A DNA stretch of 11,363 nt from an uncultured Lachnospiraceae bacterium (GTDB taxonomy: Bacteria > Bacillota > Clostridia > Lachnospirales > Lachnospiraceae), in assembly GCA_947068385.1 (NCBI GenBank), contig CAMTBF010000070.1:1-11363 (forward strand), written 5' to 3'. A model generated the notes under the pieces. That model had not been told where the DNA came from. It did no database searches and saw only the letters and a program-made list of their open reading frames with translations. Within the stretch, counting starts at the first letter, position 1. The number at the start of each line of letters is the position of its first letter. Shown one piece after another: positions 6,710 to 11,363 of the stretch. The position numbers were made by a program, and so were the translations under genes.

Positions 6710-7630
6710 ATGGTCAGAAGCAAGTCTATCGGCGAGAAGATTTTTCACGGTTTCAACATTACGCTCATGGTGCTGCTGATTCTGGTTTCGCTGTATCCGT
6801 TATACTATGCCGTCATCAATTCCATGAACACCGGCTATGCCATTCAGAGGGGATTTTCCCTTTTCCTGCCGGCTGATTTCACCATGGAGAGCTGGCGCAC
6901 CGTGCTGAGCGACCCCTCCATGCTGGGCGCTTTGGGGCTGACGGCCCTGAGGACAGCGATCGTCACAGTGGCCTCCACCGTGGTCACGACCATGTTCGCC
7001 TACGCCTATTCCAGGCCTTACCTGCGGGGCAAGAGGTTCTATTCCGGCCTGGGGGTGGTGAGCATGTATTTCAGCGGCGGCGTGATCCCCTTCTTCCTGC
7101 TGATCAGTACCCTGGGGCTCTACAATAATTTCTGGGTGTACATCATCCCCAGCCTGTTCGGCGGATACTACAATGTCATCATCTATAACACGAACTTCAA
7201 GGCCCTGCCGGACGCCCTGTTCGAGTCCGCGAAGGTGGACGGGGCGAAGGAGTTCACCATCTACTGGAAGATCGTCATGCCCCTGTCCAAGCCTGTGCTG
7301 GCGGCGCTGTGCGTGTTCACGGCGGTGGGCGTATGGAATGACTACTCCACCACCCTGTACTATACCCAGAGCCCCCAGCTGAAGACGCTGCAGTACTGCA
7401 TCCTGGAGCTGGTGCAGAGCTACAATGCCGCCGACCAGCTCACGTCCTCGGCCATGAGCGCCAGCGCCTCTATCTCGGAGCTGTTCTCCCAGAACAACAA
7501 TGCTGTAGTCAATGCCAAGACGATCGAGCTGGCGGCCATGGTCCTGTCGGCCATCCCCATGATCATCATGTACCCTTTTGCCCAGAAGTACTTTGTCCAG
7601 GGCGTGATGCTGGGATCTGTGAAAGGATAA
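6710..7630 (+). CDS. ABC sugar transporter permease (LplC/YtcP type, second subunit)
   Basis: Second membrane subunit of the same importer, 306 residues. The N-terminus (MVRSKSIGEKIFHGFN) leads into TM1 at about 15-37, with further segments near 75-98, 115-137, 143-163, 197-217 and 272-293. The EAA-type docking loop appears as ESAKVDGAKEFTIYWKIVMP from E172, with the conserved Gly at 178; the second position is Ser instead of Ala, common in this subunit. The end AQKYFVQGVMLGSVKG is the typical C-terminus of MalG-like permeases. The ATG at 6710 is preceded by GGAG (6698-6701). No nucleotide-binding subunit gene accompanies the two permeases, so an ATPase encoded elsewhere (MsmX/MsiK type) is expected. 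Confidence 0.94.
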   Translation: MVRSKSIGEKIFHGFNITLMVLLILVSLYPLYYAVINSMNTGYAIQRGFSLFLPADFTMESWRTVLSDPSMLGALGLTALRTAIVTVASTVVTTMFAYAYSRPYLRGKRFYSGLGVVSMYFSGGVIPFFLLISTLGLYNNFWVYIIPSLFGGYYNVIIYNTNFKALPDALFESAKVDGAKEFTIYWKIVMPLSKPVLAALCVFTAVGVWNDYSTTLYYTQSPQLKTLQYCILELVQSYNAADQLTSSAMSASASISELFSQNNNAVVNAKTIELAAMVLSAIPMIIMYPFAQKYFVQGVMLGSVKG

Positions 7631-7636
7631 GAGGAG

Positions 7637-10141
7637 ATGAGAGAGAATCGGATCAGGATAAGGACGGAAGAGCGGGGAAAGCCCCTGGGGGACCTGTTCG
7701 GCATCTTTTTCGAGGATTTGAACCATGGGGCGGACGGAGGGCTGTACGCGGAGCTGGTGCAGAACCGCTCTTTTGAGTTCGCGGAAATCGACAATCCCGC
7801 CTACCACGGGCTGACCGCCTGGGAGAGGATAGGAGCGGAGGGCAAAGTGGAGCTGTCCGTCAAGGAGGGAGATGCGGTGAGCGCAAGGAACCCCCATTAC
7901 CTGCACATGGAGCTTCTGGAGGCCGGGAGCGGCGCAGGCGTGCGCAACAGAGGCTTTGGCAGCGGGATGTATCTGCAAAGAGGAGGGAAATACCGTTTTT
8001 CCTGCTATGCCAGATGCGCGGAAGGGGCATGCTGCAGGATAAAGGTCTCCCTGCGTGACGGGGAGGACGGATGCCTGGCGGAAGGGGCGTTCTCGCCCAA
8101 CGGGGAATGGGGGAAGTACGGGCTTGTGCTGGAAATTCCAAAGATGGAATGTGGTATGATGGGCTGTGGCATGGATGGAGAGGAGCGCGGCGGGGGAGCG
8201 GATCCTGTCGCCGGAGCAGAGCGCGGTGGGGGAGCGGATTCCGCCGCTGGAGCCGGGAGCGGCGCCAAGCCGGGCGGGATCTCCGGGGGCAGCCTTGCGC
8301 TGACGTTTACCCAGGGGGAATGTGTGGAGCTGGATCTGGTGTCCCTGTTTCCAGAGGAGACTTACAGGAGCAGGGAGAACGGCCTGCGCGCCGACCTGGC
8401 GGAGGTACTGGCGGAGCTGACGCCCCGGTTCATGCGCTTCCCGGGAGGCTGCCTGGTCCATGACGGCAGCCTGGACGCGGATGCCAGGGACTCCCTCTAC
8501 CGATGGAAGAATACGATAGGCCCGCTGGAGGAGCGCCCGGCCAGAAGGAGCAACTGGGGCTACAACCAGACGCTGGGGCTGGGCTATTACGAGTATTTCC
8601 TGCTCTGCGAGGACATCGGGACGAAGCCGGTCCCCATCCTGCCCGCGGCCTACGATCCCCACCACAAGCGGATGGCCCCCATAGAGGAGCTGGGGCCATG
8701 GATTCAGGAGGCGCTGGATCTGATAGAGTTCGCAAATGGGGACGAGGCCACCCCCTGGGGAGCTGTCCGGGCAAAGCTGGGGCACCCGGCACCTTTCGGC
8801 CTGGAATACCTGGGGATAGGCAACGAGGAGGTGGGCGAGGGCTTCCGGGAGCGTTTCCCTTACTTCGTCAGGGCCATCCGGGAGAACTATCCGGAAATGA
8901 AGATCATCGGCAGCAGCGGCCCGTTTAGCGCGGGCGGCGAGTATGACCTGGGCTGGGAATGCGCCAGGGAGAACGGGGCGGATATCGTGGACGAGCACTA
9001 CTACATGGCACCGGAGTGGTTCATTGCCAATGTGCACCGATATGATCATTTCCCGGCACAGCCGCCCTATGTGTTCCTGGGAGAGTATGCCAGCTGTGGA
9101 AACCGGGGAGGGAACGCCCTGGCGGAGGCGGCCTTCATGACAGGGCTGCAGAATGCCTGCCAGGGGGTGAAGATGGCCTGTTACGCGCCGCTTCTGTGCC
9201 ATAGGGAATATGTGAACTGGCGTCCCGACTTGATCTGGTTCGACAACAGCCAGGTCTGCAGGACGGTGAACTATCAGGTGCAGAAGCTGTTCATGAACCA
9301 CCAGGGAGACGAGCTGCTGCCCTGTGCGCTGGAGACGGAGCTGGAGCGCCAGGTGCTGGCGGACGTGGACAGCCGCAAGCGCGGGGCGGTGTATCTCTGG
9401 GGGAACGGAGCCAGAGTGGCCTTCACGGAGATTCTGCTGACGGACACTGACACGGGGAGAGAAGAACGGTATTCCGACAGAGAGGCGCTGGCAGACCGGG
9501 TGCCTGTGCTCCTGACACAGAGGGCACCGGAGAATTTCATCCTGAGATTCCGCGCAAAGGAGCTGGAGGGGAAGAACGGCTTCCGGCTGTACTTCGGCTG
9601 GAGGGACGAGGGAAATCGGCTGGGCTGGGTGCTGGGAGGCTGGGAAAACCAGGATGCGGCGCTGGTGGAGGAGATGGGAGGCAAGAGCTGCTTCCTGACC
9701 CAGAGCCAGTTCCAGGTGGTGCGCGGAAAGGAATACGAGCTGGAGCTGCGCGTGTCCGGCGACAGGATCGAGGGCTGGATCGACGGGGAAATGTACCAGT
9801 GGGCACGGCTGCAGCCCCTGGAGATAGAGCCGCTGTATCTGACGGCGAGCAGGGAGGAGAAGAGCGGAGATGTCATCCTGAAGGCTGTCAATCTCCGACA
9901 GGAAGGCTTTGAAGCGGAGGTGGCGCTGCCTGAGCTGGCGGGGGAGGAGCTTGTCTGCCGGTCCTATGCGCTGCTGGAAGAGGACTGCGCGGAGAGCGCC
10001 GCATTCCCGGAGGTGGAGACGGGTAAGGTGCGGCAGCACGCGGAAACCCTGCGGCTGTCCGGGACGGGAGGGGTTCCCCATGAGTTTCCGGCCAGGTCGC
10101 TGACGGTGCTGCGGCTGTCCCGGGATTCAGGGCAGGCCTGA
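7637..10141 (+). CDS. GH51 alpha-L-arabinofuranosidase, cytoplasmic, with insertions
   Basis: Retaining glycosidase that removes alpha-L-arabinofuranosyl groups from arabinan or arabinoxylan oligosaccharides. It has 834 residues and no signal peptide, so it should act on imported sugar. The start region LGDLFGIFFEDLNHGADGG (about 18-36) is typical of family 51. A CBM4/9-like segment follows (about 60-235), then a TIM barrel with FMRFPGGC (265-272), acid/base Glu E397 in GIGNEE, DEHYY (452-456) and nucleophile Glu E483 in FLGEYAS. The C-terminal beta domain (about 489-825) appears split by a lectin-like (LamG/concanavalin-like) segment at about 630-745. A Gly/Ala-rich insert (about 171-218) interrupts the CBM-like part and contains a 12-residue tandem duplication. 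The ATG at 7637 follows the permease stop by six bases, with AAAGGA nine bases upstream. The layout is closer to the plant ASD1/Bacteroides branch than to the ~500-residue Bacillus AbfA type. Other GH51 activities (xylosidase, endoglucanase) are less likely but possible. Confidence 0.93.
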   Translation: MRENRIRIRTEERGKPLGDLFGIFFEDLNHGADGGLYAELVQNRSFEFAEIDNPAYHGLTAWERIGAEGKVELSVKEGDAVSARNPHYLHMELLEAGSGAGVRNRGFGSGMYLQRGGKYRFSCYARCAEGACCRIKVSLRDGEDGCLAEGAFSPNGEWGKYGLVLEIPKMECGMMGCGMDGEERGGGADPVAGAERGGGADSAAGAGSGAKPGGISGGSLALTFTQGECVELDLVSLFPEETYRSRENGLRADLAEVLAELTPRFMRFPGGCLVHDGSLDADARDSLYRWKNTIGPLEERPARRSNWGYNQTLGLGYYEYFLLCEDIGTKPVPILPAAYDPHHKRMAPIEELGPWIQEALDLIEFANGDEATPWGAVRAKLGHPAPFGLEYLGIGNEEVGEGFRERFPYFVRAIRENYPEMKIIGSSGPFSAGGEYDLGWECARENGADIVDEHYYMAPEWFIANVHRYDHFPAQPPYVFLGEYASCGNRGGNALAEAAFMTGLQNACQGVKMACYAPLLCHREYVNWRPDLIWFDNSQVCRTVNYQVQKLFMNHQGDELLPCALETELERQVLADVDSRKRGAVYLWGNGARVAFTEILLTDTDTGREERYSDREALADRVPVLLTQRAPENFILRFRAKELEGKNGFRLYFGWRDEGNRLGWVLGGWENQDAALVEEMGGKSCFLTQSQFQVVRGKEYELELRVSGDRIEGWIDGEMYQWARLQPLEIEPLYLTASREEKSGDVILKAVNLRQEGFEAEVALPELAGEELVCRSYALLEEDCAESAAFPEVETGKVRQHAETLRLSGTGGVPHEFPARSLTVLRLSRDSGQA
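8183..8254 (+). repeat. 36-bp in-frame tandem duplication inside the GH51 gene
   Basis: Bases 8183-8218 and 8219-8254 are near-identical 36-bp units encoding ERGGGADPVAGA and ERGGGADSAAGA (residues 183-206). They lie in a Gly/Ala-rich stretch with no counterpart in the usual GH51 fold. The in-frame length keeps the enzyme intact. It probably forms a flexible surface loop. Confidence 0.85.
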
Positions 10142-10164
10142 TTGCTGTGTCTCTTTTTTGTTTT
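10113..10164 (+). terminator. Possible weak terminator of the transporter/GH51 operon
   Basis: A T-tract (TTTTTTGTTTT, 10154-10164) lies just after the GH51 stop. Upstream, GGCTGTCCC (10113-10121) can pair with GGGCAGGCC (10130-10138) with one bulge and one wobble; an alternative 5-bp stem TCAGG/CCTGA lies at 10127-10141. The gap of about 15 nt between stem and T-tract is longer than in a canonical intrinsic terminator, so the call is tentative. Confidence 0.3.
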
Positions 10165-10345
10165 GGCTGTAAGCGCCATTGACCTTTCGCCAGGCTCTCA
10201 GAATTTGCGTCATCGGGGATGTGCCCGATAAGAATTCCCCTACAGTGTCTGAATATTCTGTCCAAAAAGGCAGCGGCATTGGCGTCCGTTGCCTTCTTGA
10301 ATCATATCCGGATGGGCGACTGGGGCGCTTTCGATGCCACCAACC
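10142..10345. other. Convergent intergenic region, no supported gene
   Basis: Two hundred bases separate the GH51 stop from the stop of the convergent minus-strand gene. They hold the T-tract near 10154-10164, a perfect 6-bp hairpin ATCGGG-GATGTG-CCCGAT at 10212-10229 without a T-tract, and the intrinsic terminator of the minus gene. A plus-strand frame opens at 10179 but has no ribosome binding site and runs into the antisense of the next gene, so I do not call it. The region could hold a decayed fragment or a dispersed intergenic repeat; I cannot tell which. Confidence 0.5.
10264..10294 (-). terminator. Intrinsic terminator of the AAA-ATPase/PD-(D/E)XK gene
   Basis: Reading on the minus strand, GGCAACGG (10293-10286) pairs with CCGCTGCC (10276-10269) as an 8-bp stem with one G-T pair and a 9-nt loop. 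TTTTT (10268-10264) follows at once. It lies about 50 nt after the stop codon at 10346. The plus-strand side is followed by TTCTTG, so any termination of the opposing operon here would be weak. Confidence 0.75.
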
Positions 10346-11363
10346 CTATTCCTTTTCATATGTCACCCGGCAGGACTTCCGGAAGCAGGCCAGGCCGTAC
10401 TTGTGAATCGTCTCCATGCCCTCGCTCCGCAGCAGCTGGGTATAGGCGTGGGTCTCTATCTGCTCCATGGCCTCGCGGCAGGCCGCGTCAAAGGCACCTT
10501 TCTCCGCGTACTTCACCTCGATGACGCAGCCGATGCTTTCGCGGGGGGCCATGAGGAGGATGTCGGAGTAGCCCGTGCCGGACTCGGCGCTGGACTTCAC
10601 GATCCAGCTGCCCTCCGCCCGCAGCAGGCCCAGGAACATGCCATGGTAGAAGTTCTCCTTCTTGGCCTTTTTCACCGCAGTGTCCCGGATGCTGATGGAC
10701 TCTGCCAGGAACGCGCCGAACAGCTCCTCCACGGCCTGTGCGTCGCCCCCCTTGACCGCCGCGCAGAACCGCTCCCACCTTTCGTGGTCGCCCGTCACCT
10801 GATCCTCGAACCATGTGCGGATCTTGGTCTCATAGATTCTGCGGACTTCCATATTCGGGATTACCAGCTTATGCCGTCCTCCCTCCGGCCTTCCGGCATC
10901 GGTCAGATATCCCGTGGCGTAGAGGACGCTCCACAGATAGGTCTGGCGGACATTCGCGTTCTTGTTATCCAGGTCGGTGTAGGTCAGCTCCGGGATGATC
11001 TCCTTCTCCACCGCCTCGCCGGAGATCAGCGCCTCGATTTCGGCTTTCGTGGCCTCCGTGGCCTCCTCCAGGATGTCCCTGACGATGGCGTTGCTGCTGC
11101 TGTTCTCCCAGTGCGGCCTCATGGAGGCGTCCTTTGACACACGCAGCAGGTCGCACTGGTTGATCACGTCCCAGGGGCAGTAGACGTCCACATCCCCGAA
11201 ATGGTAGCCGTCATACCATTCCTTCATGTCCGGGAAACGGTCTTCCACGCCGTAATACCGGAGCATCTCTTTTACCTCACTGTCCGTGAAGCCGAAATAC
11301 TCCGCGCACTGCTCCAGGCTGAACCGTATCCCCTTTACAATCAACTTTTCGTCATCTACAACA
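10346..11363 (-). CDS. AAA-ATPase-like / PD-(D/E)XK nuclease family protein, DUF1703 type (C-terminal part)
   Basis: The frame is open to the right edge (VVDDEKLIVKG at the first visible residues), so the internal TTG at 11344 is not the start and the N-terminal ATPase core lies outside the window. The 338 visible residues carry the C-terminal part of the AAA-ATPase-like domain (FSLEQCAEYFGFTDSEV, KEWYDGYHFG, VYCPWDVIN, WENSSSNAIV). A C-terminal PD-(D/E)XK-type nuclease-like domain follows, with GTGYSDILL (Asp about 267 of the visible part) and IEVKYA (Glu 282, Lys 284). Full-length relatives are usually 500-600 residues. The family is abundant and multi-copy in Lachnospiraceae, other Clostridia and Bacteroides; its function is not settled, with a mobile-element or defence role often suspected. 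It is convergent with the GH51 operon and has its own terminator, so no functional link to sugar use is implied. Confidence 0.9.
   Translation of the reverse strand, partial: VVDDEKLIVKGIRFSLEQCAEYFGFTDSEVKEMLRYYGVEDRFPDMKEWYDGYHFGDVDVYCPWDVINQCDLLRVSKDASMRPHWENSSSNAIVRDILEEATEATKAEIEALISGEAVEKEIIPELTYTDLDNKNANVRQTYLWSVLYATGYLTDAGRPEGGRHKLVIPNMEVRRIYETKIRTWFEDQVTGDHERWERFCAAVKGGDAQAVEELFGAFLAESISIRDTAVKKAKKENFYHGMFLGLLRAEGSWIVKSSAESGTGYSDILLMAPRESIGCVIEVKYAEKGAFDAACREAMEQIETHAYTQLLRSEGMETIHKYGLACFRKSCRVTYEKE

Noticed and set aside
6800..10081. A 1093-codon open frame on the minus strand across the second permease and the GH51 gene
   Set aside because: It is antisense to two confidently identified genes. 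It has no recognisable domain and a Pro/Arg/His/Gln-rich composition typical of the complement of GC-rich codons.
10179..10406. A 75-codon plus-strand frame after the GH51 gene
   Set aside because: It has no ribosome binding site, crosses the terminator of the opposing gene and ends antisense inside the AAA-ATPase/PD-(D/E)XK coding region; no family is recognised.

Overview
The window looks like chromosomal DNA of a fairly GC-rich gut Firmicute, most likely Lachnospiraceae. Reasons are the strong AGGAGG-type ribosome binding sites, the sigma-A-type promoter, the YesM/YesN two-component pair beside an LplA/LplB/LplC-type sugar transporter, and a DUF1703-type AAA-ATPase/PD-(D/E)XK gene, a family common in these bacteria. 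The taxon is inferred from gene content only.

Layout. At 1-130 is the 3' end of an unrecognised plus-strand gene, whose stop overlaps the stop of the convergent gene after it. On the minus strand, transcribed leftwards from about 3653, come a YesM-type sensor histidine kinase (1839-3599) and a YesN-type response regulator with an AraC-type DNA-binding domain (127-1524). The 300 bases between them are filled by about 2.4 tandem copies of a 118-bp repeat rich in long inverted repeats. On the plus strand, from a divergent promoter at about 3741-3769, runs a four-gene operon: a sugar-binding lipoprotein (3838-5616), two ABC permeases (5747-6691 and 6710-7630) and a cytoplasmic GH51 alpha-L-arabinofuranosidase (7637-10141). 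At the right edge, on the minus strand, is the C-terminal part of an AAA-ATPase-like/PD-(D/E)XK protein (10346 to the edge) with its own intrinsic terminator at about 10264-10294.

How the genes work together (inference from families and layout). The kinase probably senses an extracellular sugar, or the loaded binding protein, and phosphorylates the regulator. The regulator probably activates the divergent transporter/hydrolase operon. Arabinose-bearing oligosaccharides from plant pectin or arabinoxylan would be captured by the lipoprotein, imported through the two permeases with an ATPase encoded elsewhere, and trimmed inside the cell by the GH51 enzyme. The divergent intergenic region holds two perfect 13-bp direct repeats exactly 21 bp apart. 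They end where a poor -35 element would begin, which is the geometry of an AraC-type activator site.

The core locus is a recognisable Gram-positive glycan-utilisation unit, not an unknown system. The less ordinary parts are the structured 118-bp tandem repeat inside the regulatory operon, the clean operator candidate, and a GH51 enzyme with a duplicated low-complexity insert and an extra lectin-like segment.
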